Positions 35,883 to 49,011 of a stretch of 64,000 nucleotides of DNA are shown piece by piece. Every line of letters begins with the position of its first letter. The first letter of the stretch is position 1. Under the pieces are notes generated by a model. That model worked only from the letters and a program-made list of their open reading frames with translations, ran no database searches and was not told the DNA's origin. The translations under genes and the position numbers were made by a program. Origin of the DNA: Ricordea florida (taxonomy: Eukaryota; Cnidaria; Anthozoa; Corallimorpharia; Ricordeidae); NCBI GenBank assembly GCA_949710005.1, contig OX453274.1:13950831-14014830 (forward strand), given 5' to 3'.

Positions 35883-36511
35883 GTAAGGCTATAGCAGTAT
35901 GATTGGCCTGTTGTAAGTGCATGCGTTATACATCTGTATGTTGATGGTCGGAGTTTTGGGGAAGAAGTCGCTTCATATTCATTTGGCAAGCTGTCAATCG
36001 CCTTCCGTTAGTCTTGCAGTGGCCCGAAAACTTTCATGTAACTGAGTTAATATATACTAAAAGCAAGCCAAGTTTGTAGCAATCTTAGAATAAGGTATCA
36101 AGTACAACAACAATAATTAGTGTTGAGTCATATTTGACTGCCATACGCTTCGCGTTAACATTTGGACAAAAACAAAGTGTGTGGAACCAGCATCGCCAGT
36201 TCTAAGGTTATTTATTGAAAGAGCATGCGTTACTGTTCTGTTTACAAGGCTTTCACATAACAAGTCCCACAATTATATGTCTTGAAACGTACAATATCTT
36301 ACTCATTGGTACCCCATTGGCTCGATAGGGTTTCTGCGCGTTCAAGGAGAAGTGGAATTAAGGACGAATTATTCGTAGTTAATAAACCTAGAAAGAAAAT
36401 GAAGCAATTAGAGGCTTTGATGAAGCTGCACTATCGTAAACATGTAAGAAAAAATGAGCAGTTGGAATCGACATTGTGCCCTACGATATGCTACTCAATT
36501 TCCTCACCCAG

Positions 36512-36823
36512 GCGTTCCAGAAGCAGCAGAACTGATTGACGTACCCAGTGAGGTGAAGGGCGATGGATCAACCTTGAAATGGAGTGAACCACCAAACAAT
36601 GGAGCAGAGATCACACAATACACTGTTTACAAAAGAACCGTGAATGAAAACGGTTCAGCAGGAGACTGGGAAAGAGCGGCGGTCATCACTGATCTTTCAG
36701 ATCGTGAATATACGATTACACTCACGGAAGGCAAGGAATACGATATTGTAGTGACTGCAACAAACAAATTTGGCGAAGGATTGAAGGAAGAAGGAAAAAT
36801 TAGAAGGATTAAAGTAGTAGCGG
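36512..36823 (+). CDS. Fibronectin type III exon 2 of the host surface gene
   Basis: A symmetric phase 1-1 exon of 312 nt (acceptor ACCCAG, donor GTACGT). FN3 marks: STLKWSEPPNNGAEITQYTVYKR, then YTITLTEGKEYDIVVTATNKFG. It is about ten residues longer than the first FN3 domain. Its position before the stalk and TM exons makes it the membrane-proximal domain. Confidence 0.85.
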
Positions 36824-37201
36824 GTACGTAGTTTGTGGGTAAGACGTGTTTAGAAAACTCTGATCTTAGTTACAATGCTCAGTTCGTCTCGGAAAATAAA
36901 TCCTATGATAATTCTCTGAGATCGCGCTTGCATGAGGCTACGAAGGAAGGACACTAACATACATCACTCTCACAATTAATAACGAGGGGTTCAATCTGGA
37001 GAATTAATTGTGTACACTATAAATTAAACCATACAGCTACCTCAAATGATCCAGAGATCGGCGCTGGATTGACGATTTGCTTATTGTCTCCTCTAACTGT
37101 TTAAGCCACGAAATGCAGCATTCTAATGCTGTGATGGAATGCATCTCTGCATAAATAAACCTTGGATGGGTTCTTCATCCTAGTTGTGTGTTCTTTTTAA
37201 G

Positions 37202-37243
37202 GTTCAGACAGTGCACAGAACAATACACAAGAAAAACAAACAG
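37202..37243 (+). CDS. Short stalk exon of the host surface gene
   Basis: A 42-nt phase 1-1 mini-exon with acceptor TTTTTAAG and donor GTAAAA. It encodes a polar segment (SDSAQNNTQEKQT) with an N-N-T sequon that could be N-glycosylated. It is included because phase and position fit between FN3 and TM exons. A chance match cannot be excluded. Confidence 0.5.
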
Positions 37244-38262
37244 GTAAAATTCAAACCTTTTATCTGTCTGTGTTTTCATCCACACGAATCATAGAAAAGG
37301 AGAATACATATTAAGTCTTGGAATACATTGAGTACGACATAGATAAATTTTTCAGACGTTGCAATTTTCGTCTTGAAGATCTCCTAATTGTAAACATGAC
37401 TAAACTAGACGTATGAACTCGGGTTTTCCTGATCTCTGGCTCGTCAAATGAAAAAGAAAAAGAACTAGATCTAACATGTCGGCTAAATTATTTTTTTCTT
37501 AGGTTGATCGCACTCTACTGGTAAATTACATATCGTGCCACCTTAATTTTTCTTTGTTCACTTTTCGGCATAACTATAACTCTATTAAATGCAATGCGCT
37601 GTACTATTATTTCAATTCTTTTTCTAGTTTTTTAAATCTCCAGGCTCAGCTGGTTCATCAACATGTAATTTTTTGGCAATTGCCTCATGTAAGCCTGCCT
37701 TCAAAAGCTTTAGAAATAATCTGTCTTTCATGATATGTTCTTTCCATCAAACAATGATAAATAACGGCTAGCTTAATGATTTATTTTATCTTGATGAGCT
37801 CTCTAAGAGCTGTTAAAAAAGCACTACGTTTTCTTTCTCTGTTTTCCAACCTTCATCTGACAATGCTTTTTAGACTGCATTTGTATGTGGTTTAAGCGTA
37901 TCAGACACCATATTCGTGCTTACTTTCAACGACGCCATTTTCGTGCAATGCAACGTATTCACGTTGTTTAAACTATTAATATGCGCTTTTGTTAACTTCG
38001 CACATGCGCTTCACTAGATTGAGTGCGATTTGTGACTGAACACAATAAAGAAAGCCGAAATTTAAGCTCGGGCGTTTCCCATGGAAAACCTGAGTAATTT
38101 AGTCGCATTTGGGAATAAATGATCATTCATGTCTCTACCAGATCTCCAAGGTTTAATTAAGTACACGTTTGCATATGCTGTAATTGTCCAAAGGATATGC
38201 CCAGTATGGATGCGCAATGCAATATTGAGAGACGACCTTACTAACGTGGTTGTGCGTTTCAG
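37244..38262. other. Intron without supported genes
   Basis: AT-rich intron between the stalk and TM exons. No ORF, hairpin or repeat stands out. Confidence 0.4.
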
Positions 38263-38382
38263 GTTCAGCATGTAAAAAGCAGATCACAAATCTTCACGCC
38301 ATTTACCTTTCTATCATCGCATTTCTACTGCTAGTTATCATCGCACTCTTTGTGATACTTTGGAGAATTCGCAGGAGTCCAG
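38263..38382 (+). CDS. Transmembrane exon of the host surface gene
   Basis: A phase 1-1 exon of 120 nt (acceptor TTTCAG, donor GTAAGA). It encodes CKKQITNLHA, then about 22 hydrophobic residues (including IIAFLLLVIIALFVILW), then a basic stop-transfer RIRR. This is a single-pass type I membrane anchor. Cytoplasmic exons are expected downstream but are not found before the 25-kb inserted element that begins 50 bp later. Confidence 0.85.
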
Positions 38383-38432
38383 GTAAGAAAAGATGATATT
38401 TTTAGATACTTCTGTGGTGGAATGACAGAAGT

Positions 38433-38595
38433 AGTAATAACGTTTGAGTAGTGTACATTCACGGGCTTGCTCCGACCTCCCCGAGGCAGCAGAACTGTCG
38501 CCCCATTATATTAGATAAGTGTTGTCTTGATGGTATATAGAAAGCATGGCAAACGACATAACTGAGCAGGGTATTGTTGAGCAATTGTCCTATCA
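38433..38595 (+). repeat. Left terminal inverted repeat
   Basis: It begins AGTAATAACGTTTGAGTAGT. It contains GACCTCCCCGAGGCAGCAGA and GCAAACGACATAACTGAGCA. It matches the reverse complement of 63541-63698 over its length, with scattered mismatches and small indels. Confidence 0.85.
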
Positions 38596-38699
38596 TCAAG
38601 GCGACTCAGGGCGTACTGGGAAAGCCTATCAATACCAACCCGGACACGAAATTATTTCCTATTGAGCAAGCATTTTCTCCTAGTGTATATAGTCCCAGC

Positions 38700-39282
38700 A
38701 TGGCGGGAAAGATTACTGAACAAAAGCTAGCGGAGTTCCTTCAAAAGTTGTTCTCGGGGATGGAGCCTGAGATGGTGAAGCGTGTCGATCAATTAATTGC
38801 AAATGTTGCACCACCACCAGGCCTCCTCCGCGAGGCCATACTAAACGTATTGGGAACGCTTATCCCCAGGGAAGTGGAGGAGCAATTAGGCGAACCATTG
38901 CTCCCCCTACTCGTCCCCCTCCATGGAGACTTAAACTTTTTAGGTTGTTTGATCCCCTCTAACCAGAGGTAACTAGGGAGCCGATGGATTACCAAGCTGA
39001 GGTCCAAAGCTTGTATGATGTAGCTTAATATGGCAGAGAGCAGCATATAGATAGGAAGGAGGAGAAGCCACGCAACATAAGATGGCGTTTTATCTAAGGT
39101 TTGGAGGGCGAACTCACACCTCGTTTCGTGGAGAGGTTTCGAGAGAGGGCTCCTCATGTCCTTCTTCATTAAGTATACTCATGGGCATCAGCTACTAAAC
39201 ATCCAGGACGGTACAATCATTGTGTCGCGTAAATCGTACAGGTCGCCTTGTTTGAATGACCTTAGGAAGCTTTGGATTAGTT
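38700..39282 (+). pseudogene. First gene of the TIR element, unknown function, frameshifted
   Basis: ATG at 38700 opens a 90-codon frame (MAGKITEQKLAEFLQKLFSG ... LREAILNVLGTLIPREVEEQ), apparently helical, that stops at 38972. In another frame, 39100-39282 continues with HGHQLLNIQDGTIIVSRKSY. I read the two as one broken gene from position and coding texture; this is inference. The family is not recognised. It is the first gene inside the left TIR. Confidence 0.4.
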
Positions 39283-39985
39283 AGGTGACAAAGAGGCGAG
39301 GCGTCTCGCCCTCGGTAGTAATGAAAGGCCGACAAAGTGGAGGCTTGTAGACCACTTCAACGTTGGCGTAGAGGCGATTCTTGATCATCAGCCATTGTTG
39401 GGCACAGGGACCTCGCCGGATTGACTTTGGAACCTCACGCAAAATCGGGCAAAGGTGGCGTTGGATACCTTGAAGGTAACCTTTGTCTCTGGCATTGAAT
39501 TGCGGTGATTCAGATGGCTTTACCATATCGAAGCACAAAAATAGCGCATGAGCTCATCAAAGGTTTCTTCAAACTCTCCAAGACTCCCGACGTCATTCCA
39601 GGGGCATCGCTGGATGCGTTGAATCAGGTTGGATACCTGAATAAGAGGGTTCCCTTACTTCTCGGATTGGTTGGTATCCGTAACTATGAGTCTGAGTGTT
39701 CATTGTCGAGAGTACCTCACACACGTTTTCAGCCTACAACGACAAATAGGGAGGTGAGTTCAGGGCGAAACGGTGATTAACTGTTCAGTTGGAAGAGTCG
39801 AAGCATCTAGTGCAGCTTTTGAGAGGGCTATCTACACAAAAGTCACGGCATGCCCCGAGTTGCTTCACTGGCTCGAACAAGTGGCAAGGAAGAACAAATT
39901 CCACAATCATCACTCCATGTACGGGCACAGAAGAGAAAGGTGGTTGGAAGTAGGTTGGAGGGGGTACCTAGGGGTACAACCCTAA
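39283..39985. other. Unassigned stretch between first gene and polB
   Basis: A minus-strand frame at 39281-39526 (ATG 39526) converges on the first gene. Plus-strand frames at 39505-39780 and 39773-39985 are open but unrecognised. Some of the latter may be the decayed polB N-terminus. Confidence 0.3.
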
Positions 39986-39989
39986 AACG

Positions 39990-40228
39990 AAGACGATGTA
40001 TTTATGCCAGGGATGTTACTGGCATGACTGCCCAAAGTGTTACTGAAAACGTGAGTCAATTATTGACCATGCAGACGCGATGCGGGAGGACAAGTAGAGC
40101 AACGTTGGAGCTTAAAAGAACGCTTCGGCAAGCTGGCTACCGCGTCATTGAGAAGTGGGAACACAGCGTCGCGAGAGTGGGTTTTCCGCTGGTACCCCAA
40201 AAACATTGTTACCCACACGCGATTTTAT
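39990..40228 (+). pseudogene. polB N-terminal fragment, up to the Exo I motif
   Basis: The plus-strand frame contains GYRVIEKWEHS and PQKHCYPHAILF, the segment that leads into the Exo I motif in polymerases of this kind. The sequence is cut at 40228 by the Helentron-like nest. The matching continuation begins at about 52350. The distal N-terminus cannot be traced with confidence. Confidence 0.6.
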
Positions 40229-40321
40229 TCCTCGCGAAGCGAGGTTACTAATCGTGTCGGTTCCGGTCAGACCACGTGGCTCGCAAGCCCGAGTAAATCG
40301 AGCCGAGAGTTTTTATATATG

Positions 40322-40382
<61 letters not shown>

Positions 40383-40491
40383 TCCTCGCGAAGCGAGGCC
40401 GAAGGCCGAGCGTAGCGAGGTTACTAATCGTGTCGCCTTCGGTCAGACCACGTGGCTCGCAAGCCCGAGTAAATCGAGCCGAGAGTTTTTA

Positions 40492-40531
<40 letters not shown>

Positions 40532-42930
40532 AAAGGTGTCCGTTCGCAGGCCAGGTTACCTGGCAACATTACTTCATTTGAATTTCCGCCATTAGGAATT
40601 CCGTGAATCATGTTTTGAAAATAATGTGAATTTTGTGGAAACCGATTTTTCTAATACTGGAAGTACATCCTAGCAAGAAGATCTCCGAGATGCACAAGTA
40701 AGAGTGGCGAAAGATCGTCGACGAGTAAGTTTGAATGCCGCAAAAATCAGCACACGGGAAGCGGCGCCTCAAAGCAGAGATTGAGAAACTGCAGTTAAGG
40801 GACGATAATATAATAAGAGGCATCGCAGCAAAGACAACAACTTTTCGCTCAAAAACGGCAAAGGAAACAGCAAGGAAAACAACCAGGAATACAATCAAGT
40901 TAGATTGGAAATTGATTTTGTTATCGATAGAAACAAAGACTCGTTTTAGCTATACAGCATTCAAAGCATTCTTAACAATGTACCTAACCCTAACTAACAA
41001 AGAAAAGGAATAAATTATATTACACCGGAGATGAGCCGAATTTAAGGAAAATTATGGCAACAGCATACAGACAGAATCAGAAGACGACCGACAGAACAGA
41101 TTGCCATATCGTCGAGAAAAAAAGTGCCAGGAAAGGGGAAACAGAAACCAACCGCAAAGAAATGAAAGATTACAGTCACGTAGTCTCAATACGGCAATGA
41201 CAATGCAAGTAGGTATTTTTCGTACTAAAACGATAGCTATCTATTTTGAAGAAATTCCCAATACAGAGACTGCAGTTGTGATAGCAATTATTTATAATTA
41301 TGTGACCTGATATCATTGCAACAGTGAAAATATATTGTAGATTTGTCTGTTGTAGCAGTTATGTTCAGCATTTTCAACAGAAAAGATACTTAACAATCAG
41401 TGACTGGTTCTGCAATATTATCAGTGATCAATGCAATTCTTTGAAAATAAAGCAGATGGTATTTATTACTGACTTCTGAGTAGTATTGCTCTTTTCTATA
41501 TATCTTTGCTAAATATATGTATTAAGTAATTAATTAAAAGGTTTCGTTGGGACGGACAAGTTCCATAGCCTTTTGTAAATGGATTTTACCTTTGAGTTCC
41601 AGGTATCCATGGGAATTACTCTCTTAGCTCCCACCCTTTGCCAACAAATGAAAATTTAAGCCCTACTTTGCAAAATTAGGCATAACATCTTAACCTTTTT
41701 CCTTAATGCTGTTTAATTCACTTTTATGATGTCAAATACAAATATTTAATAACATCCACAATATACAGTTGACATTTTACATTAAAAAAACTCACTCTTT
41801 GTAATGCCAAAATTTTTATGATCTTTCTTATGTATTCATTCCAAGGTTGCTATATGTAATAACAAGTCTTTGAAGTTTCCTAAATACCCTATGCTTTCAG
41901 TCATGATTTTCCACACTAACTGTATGGACAAATGACTGTATGGACTAATTCATTTTTATGATGTCAAATACAAATATTTAATAACATCCACAATATACAG
42001 TTGACATTTTACATTAAAAATCTCACTCCACAAAGGACAAACTAAAGTTTGTAATGCCAAAATTTTTATGATCTTTCTTATGTATTCATTCCAAGGTTGC
42101 TATATGTAATAACAAGTCTTTGAAGTTTCCTAAATGCCCTATGCTTTCAATCATGATTTTCCACACTAACTGTATGGACAAATGACTGCACTAGCATGAT
42201 TGCTATAGGTCAGGAAATGGTGAGGGAAAAAAAAAACTTCAAGCAAGGGAAAAGTCAGGGAATTTCATTTCGAGTAAGGGAAAGTTTAAGTCTTTGAGAG
42301 AAGTCAGGAAAAAGTGAAATTTAAGAGTTCTAATTTATTTATTTGGTGTAATTAAGAATTAACATGAAATGTGTTGGAGTGGTAGAATTAAATGACAAGC
42401 TGGTTTTGGATTGCCTAGAAAATCAATCCTTTTTCCATGACTTTGTTACCTTAAGAAACTATCAATCCATATGCACTGTATGTGACTTTTTGAGCATATT
42501 ATTATAAAATAAATGGGTGGATAGGTTTGCTGTGAGGTGAGGCTGGAGGCCATTACCAGGAGTAATTTAGTAAGTTGGTAAGGGGAGTTTTACATTTGTC
42601 AGGGAAAAGTAAGGGAATTTCAAGATCCTGTGGCTGTGGCAACCATGACTAGATTCTAAGCCGAAAAAAAGAAATGGTATTGTTCAGAGATAAGTAATTT
42701 TTACCACAACTAATACAAACCCTATTCAGAAGAAAACTGTATTGCCTGTAGTAGTAGAGGAACAATACCTTTACCCAGATTAGGACATACACCCCCACCC
42801 CATAACAGTATATTATGTAAAAAAATAACAATGATAATAATATCAATACCAGCAATAATAATAATGGTAATAATACAATAATAATCATGATAATAATTAC
42901 AAGAACTGAAAAAGTAAAAAAAGTGATGAT
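40383..42930 (+). mobile_element. Helentron-like copy b (diverged, with tandem duplication)
   Basis: The 5' block and a (TA)n run are inserted within the (TA)n of the outer copy. The core is similar to copy c but visibly more diverged. A segment of about 225 bp (from about 41720) is repeated in tandem from about 41948. No 3' terminus was seen before copy c begins. Confidence 0.5.
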
Positions 42931-43045
42931 TCCTCGCGAAGCGAGGCCGAAGGCCGAGCGTAGCGAGGTTACTAATCGTGTCGGTTCCGGTCAGACCACG
43001 TGGCTCGCAAGCCCGAGTAAATCGAGCCGAGAGTTTTTATATATG

Positions 43046-43076
<31 letters not shown>

Positions 43077-43977
43077 GTTTATATATATCTATATTTTAAA
43101 GGTGTCCGTTCGCAGGCCAGGTTACCTGGCAATAGTAACGCACTTGAGAACGCTGAATTTCCGCCATTATTCGGTGATGCCTTTTTGAAAGTAATGTAAA
43201 TTTTGTGGAAACCGATTTCACTCGTCCTGGAAGTACATCCCAGCAAGGTGATCTCCAAGATATTCAAGAAATATTAGCACGAGATCGTCGCCGAGTAAGT
43301 TCGAATACCGTGAAAATCAACACGAGGAAAGCACGACTCAAAGCAGGGATAGAGAAACGACAGCAGGGAGAATAACAACAGAAATCGCAGCCAAGACAAC
43401 AACTGCTCGCTCCAGAAAAAGGCAAACGAAACAGCAGGGAAAAGGACCAGGAATTCAATCAAGTTAGTTTTGAATTTGAATGTGTTATTGATAGAAATAC
43501 AGGACATGAGTGAACGATTACATAACGAAATATATTGGTGTACTACATTTAGCAAAACGACTTAGAAGGGACACCGAGTAAGAACGACTTCAACGATTGG
43601 AGATGTCTCTGGAAAATAATTCTATTAGTCTAAAACCGGAATCGGAAGACGACCAACAGATTACAAGAGAATGTAAATAGGTATTTTTCATAATAAAACG
43701 ATAGCGTTTCCAGTTTGAAGTAATTTCCAACACAGAGAGTTGCAGTTGTTATAGCAATCATTTATAACGATGTGATCTGATATCATTGCAACAGTGAAAA
43801 TATTGTAAATTTTCTTGATCTAGCAGTTATGTTAAACATTTTCAACAGAATGTATACCCTGTGTCACTATAAAGTACTGGTTCTGCAATATTATCAGTGA
43901 TCAATGTGATCATTTTAAAATAAAGCAAATGTGATTACTGAATTCTGAGTAGTATTTCTCTTTGCTATATATATACA

Positions 43978-44046
<69 letters not shown>

Positions 44047-45966
44047 TCTCTGATTGAAAGGTTTCAATAATATTGTGTAGAGACAAGTTTCATAGCCTTT
44101 TCACAATGGGTCAGTTTTACCTTAGAGTGCAATGACCCCCCCCCCCCCCCTGATAATATTGCTATCTAGAACCCCTGCGCTTTTTTCACAAATGAAATGT
44201 TAATTCAAGCCTTAATTTGCAAAGTTAGACATAACATATTAACTTTGTTACTTTCTGCCGTTTACTTTATTTTTATGTCAAATATCAATATTTCATAACA
44301 ACCACAACATGCAATTAACCTTTTACATTGGAAAAACTTTATAAAGAAGAAAATAAATTTTGTAATGCCAAAATGTTTATGATCTTTCTCATATATTCAT
44401 TGCAAGTGTGCTGTATGTAGTAACAAGTGTTTCAAGTTTCCTAAATGCCCTATGCTTTCAATAATGATTTTCCACACAAACTTTCTAGACAAATGACTGC
44501 ACTAGATTCTAAGCCTTTAAGAAGAAATGGTATTGTTTGGAGCTGTTTTGATTACTACCACCTCTGATGGAAAGCCTATTAAGAAGATTTTTGTATTGCT
44601 TTTAGTAGTAGAGTAACAATAACTTTACCAAGATTAAGACATGAATCCCACCCCATAAAAATATATTATGTTTAACATAAAAAATATAACAATAATAATA
44701 TCAATACCAGTAATAATAATAGTAATGATAATAATAATGATAATAATATAATGATAGTTCTTCTCGTTACTATATGTCATTGGTTACAGTTCAATACCTC
44801 TGGCTGCCATGACTTTTTCGATGAAATACCGTCCTTATATTAAATCTTTCTTCTGCAGTTTTTATAATAGAAATTTTCATATATTCAAAATAATATACTA
44901 TTCTATGGTTGGGTATGGATATTTTGCCTGTTTCTGTAACAGCACAATTAAACTTTCATGTGGTATATACTTTTGACTGATTGATGTTGATTTCACATTA
45001 TTTTTTTACAGGAGTACGTAGTGCAGCAATCTTTTTGAACATATTAATATTTCAATAACTCTTTCTTACATGTATTGTTTTTATGATATGACCTAAAAAT
45101 AGCACAACCACATACTATACAGTTGGCACTCACTATTACCAAACCTTTATTCAAAGCTTTTGTAGAATCCAATTGTTTTACCCCCAATTTGTTGATATGG
45201 CATCTCTTTTGAGGGAAGAGGAATTTTTCTATCTACCACTGGGGGTACCATTGCAACTGGAAAGAGTACACACATTAAAACATGCACTATTCATAATGCT
45301 CTCAATTGTGGTTACCCGGGAATGAAATAATGACTGCAGTAGACAATAAAATATCTAATCAGAAGATTCTTCTTACAATGAATCTCATGCAATTATAACC
45401 AAAAAAACATAAACAAAAAATAATTGGAGCGTTCAGCTCATCCTCTGTGTAAGAACATATTGTGTTCAAAAGTGATGTACAACAAAGAAGACAAAGCAGT
45501 AGAGACTAAGAAAATAAAACTAAAGAAAAAAAACAGAGGTTTTTACACCGTGGTAAACACAAGCATTCATATCAACTCTTCAAGATTTCACCTGCAAAAG
45601 ATTTACAATCATTTTCAATTTGTGTTAAGTGAATATTATTGTGATACTTCATCGACTCTGTATTCCCTGTCAAGATAATAAATAATTTTACTTCTATTCC
45701 CTCTGGTGCAATCTCAGTGGCAGTGAAAGAGCTAAATGAAGGTCAATTTTTAAGCACTGTGTTGAGCGGTATACTGATCTTGTAATTTGCACCAGGTGTC
45801 ACTAATTGTGTACCAAACACAGCATAAGAAATAAAATAATGGGGATTACGCTAATATAAAAAATAAAATATATAATATAAAAAAAAATAAAGAATAAAAT
45901 ATGAAAGCATTGTGACTTCTTCAAAAACTAGCTTCGCGAGGTTTTTGCGGGAGTCGTATTTCTAGT
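42931..45966 (+). mobile_element. Helentron-like copy c, full length, direct
   Basis: A complete unit of about 3.04 kb from TCCTCGCG to TTTCTAGT, with (TA)n blocks near 43040 and 43970-44040 and ATT/ATA-type microsatellites. It is nearly identical to the reverse complement of 47046-50041. Confidence 0.6.
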
Positions 45967-46166
45967 NNNNNNNNNNNNNNNNNNNNNNNNNNNNNNNNNN
46001 NNNNNNNNNNNNNNNNNNNNNNNNNNNNNNNNNNNNNNNNNNNNNNNNNNNNNNNNNNNNNNNNNNNNNNNNNNNNNNNNNNNNNNNNNNNNNNNNNNNN
46101 NNNNNNNNNNNNNNNNNNNNNNNNNNNNNNNNNNNNNNNNNNNNNNNNNNNNNNNNNNNNNNNNNN
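45967..46166. other. Assembly gap, exactly 200 N
   Basis: The sequence right of the gap (46167-46379) repeats the 213 bp left of it, apart from one extra A in a homopolymer. The gap size is therefore nominal, and the join may be an unresolved overlap of repeat copies. Confidence 0.95.
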
Positions 46167-46379
46167 CACTGTGTTGAGCGGTATACTGATCTTGTAATTT
46201 GCACCAGGTGTCACTAATTGTGTACCAAACACAGCATAAGAAATAAAATAATGGGGATTACGCTAATATAAAAAATAAAATATATAATATAAAAAAAAAA
46301 TAAAGAATAAAATATGAAAGCATTGTGACTTCTTCAAAAACTAGCTTCGCGAGGTTTTTGCGGGAGTCGTATTTCTAGT

Positions 46380-46904
46380 AGAATTATTTTCCAGAGATAT
46401 CTCCAATCGTTGAAGTCGTTCTTACTCGGTGTCCCTTCTAAGTCGTTTTGCTAAATGTACTACGCCAATATATTTCCTTATGTAATCGTTCACTCATGTC
46501 CCGTATTTCTATCAATAACACATTCAAATTCAAAACTAACTTGATTGAATTCCTAGTCCTTTTCCCTGCTGTTTTGTTTGCCTTTTTCTGGAGCGAGCAG
46601 TTGTTGTCTTGGCTGTTGTTATTCTCCCTGCTGTCGTTTCTATATCCCGGCTTTGAGTCGTGCTTTCCCCGTGTTGATTTTCACGGTATTCGAACTTACT
46701 CGGCGACGATCTCGTGCTAATATTTCTTGAATATCTCGGAGATCACCTTGCTGGGATGTACTTCCAGGACGAGTGAAATCGATTTCCGCAAAATTTACAT
46801 TACTTTCAAAAAGGCATCACCGACTAATGGCGGAAATTCAGTAGTACTCAAGTGTGTTACTATTGCCAGGTAACCTGGCCTGCGAACGGACACCTTTAAA
46901 ATAT

Positions 46905-46934
<30 letters not shown>
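46380..46934 (-). mobile_element. Helentron-like partial copy, inverted
   Basis: It matches the 5' half of copies c/d in inverse orientation, from the core (near 43620 in c) to the (TA)n block, and is then cut by an inverted 3' end at 46935. The region 46935-47045 is a short further 3' fragment. Confidence 0.5.
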
Positions 46935-46935
<1 letters not shown>

Positions 46936-47045
46936 CTAGAAATACGACTCCCGCAAAACCTCGCGAAGCTAGTTTTTAAAGAACTCATGATGGTTTTTTC
47001 CCATGAGAATTAGAACCCCAATTTATGTAACTATTTACTTATTAT

Positions 47046-48965
47046 ACTAGAAATACGACTCCCGCAAAAACCTCGCGAAGCTAGTTTTTGAAGAAGTCAC
47101 AATGCTTTCATATTTTATTCTTTATTTTTTTTTATATTATATATTTTATTTTTTATATTAGCGTAATCCCCATTATTTTATTTCTTATGCTGTGTTTGGT
47201 ACACAATTAGTGACACCTGGTGCAAATTACAAGATCAGTATACCGCTCAACACAGTGCTTAAAAATTGACCTTCATTTCGCTCTTTCACTGCCACTGAGA
47301 TTGCACCAGAGGGAATAGAAGTAAAATTATTTATTATCTTGACAGGGAATACAGAGTCGATGAAGTATCACAATAATATTCACTTAACACAAATTGAAAA
47401 TGATTGTAATTCTTTTGCAGGTGAAATCTTGAAGAGTTGATATGAATGCTTGTGTTTACCACGGTGTAAAAACCTCTGTTTTTTTTCTTTAGTTTTATTT
47501 TCTTAGTCTCTACTGCTTTGTCTTCTTTGTTGTACATCACTTTTGAACACAATATGTTCTTACACAGAGGATGAGCTGAACGCTCCAATTATTTTTTGTT
47601 TATGTTTTTTTGGTTATAATTGCATGAGATTCATTGTAAGAAGAATCTTCTGATTAGATATTTTATTGTCTACTGCAGTCATTATTTCATTCCCGGGTAA
47701 CCACAATTGAGAGCATTATGAATAGTGCATGTTTTAATGTGTGTACTCTTTCCAGTTGCAATGGTACCCCCAGTGCTAGATAGAAAAATTCCTCTTCCCT
47801 CAAAAGAGATGCCATATCAACAAATTGGGGGTAAAACAATTGGATTCTACAAAAGCTTTGAATAAAGGTTTGGTAATAGTGAGTGCCCACTGTATAGTAT
47901 GTGGTTGTGCTATTTTTAGGTCATATCATAAAAACAATACATGTAAGAAAGAGTTATTGAAATATTAATATGTTCAAAAAGATTGCTGCACTACGTACTC
48001 CTGTAAAAAAATAATGTGAAATCAACATCAATCAGTCAAAAGTATATACCACATGAAAGTTTAATTGTGCTGTTACAGAAACAGGCAAAATATCCATACC
48101 CAACCATAGAATAGTATATTATTTTGAATATATGAAAATTTCTATTATAAAAACTGCAGAAGAAAGATTTAATATAAGGACGGTATTTCATCGAAAAAGT
48201 CATGGCAGCCAGAGGTATTGAACTGTAACCAATGACATATAGTAACGAGAAGAACTATCATTATATTATTATCATTATTATTATCATTACTATTATTATT
48301 ACTGGTATTGATATTATTATTGTTATATTTTTTATGTTAAACATAATATATTTTTATGGGGTGGGATTCATGTCTTAATCTTGGTAAAGTTATTGTTACT
48401 CTACTACTAAAAGCAATACAAAAATCTTCTTAATAGGCTTTCCATCAGAGGTGGTAGTAATCAAAACAGCTCCAAACAATACCATTTCTTCTTAAAGGCT
48501 TAGAATCTAGTGCAGTCATTTGTCTAGAAAGTTTGTGTGGAAAATCATTATTGAAAGCATAGGGCATTTAGGAAACTTGAAACACTTGTTACTACATACA
48601 GCACACTTGCAATGAATATATGAGAAAGATCATAAACATTTTGGCATTACAAAATTTATTTTTCTTCTTTATAAAGTTTTTCCAATGTAAAAGGTTAATT
48701 GCATGTTGTGGTTGTTATGAAATATTGATATTTGACATAAAAATAAAGTAAACGGCAGAAAGTAACAAAGTTAATATGTTATGTCTAACTTTGCAAATTA
48801 AGGCTTGAATTAACATTTCATTTGTGAAAAAAGGGCAGGGGTTCTAGATAGCAATATTATCAGGGGGGGGGGGTGGTCATTGCACTCTAAGGTAAAACTG
48901 ACCCATTGTGAAAAGGCTATGAAACTTGTCTCTACACAATATTATTGAAACCTTTCAATCAGAGA

Positions 48966-49011
<46 letters not shown>

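Noticed and set aside
38421-38432. Target-site duplication at the 25-kb element
   Set aside because: The bases left of the left TIR do not match those right of the right TIR.
40155-40606. ORFs rich in YIYIYI residues
   Set aside because: They are translations of (TA)n microsatellite.
43274-43555. 93-codon hydrophobic frame, also at 49421-49702
   Set aside because: Part of the repeat core, opposite to the element's orientation, with no family match that I can see.
45424-45678. 84-codon frame conserved in three Helentron-like copies (also 47334-47588 and 51808-52062)
   Set aside because: Two copies lack an ATG, and conservation is explained by the recent duplication of the whole repeat; no recognised domain.
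45921-46232. ORF spanning the N run
   Set aside because: It is an artefact of translating unknown bases.
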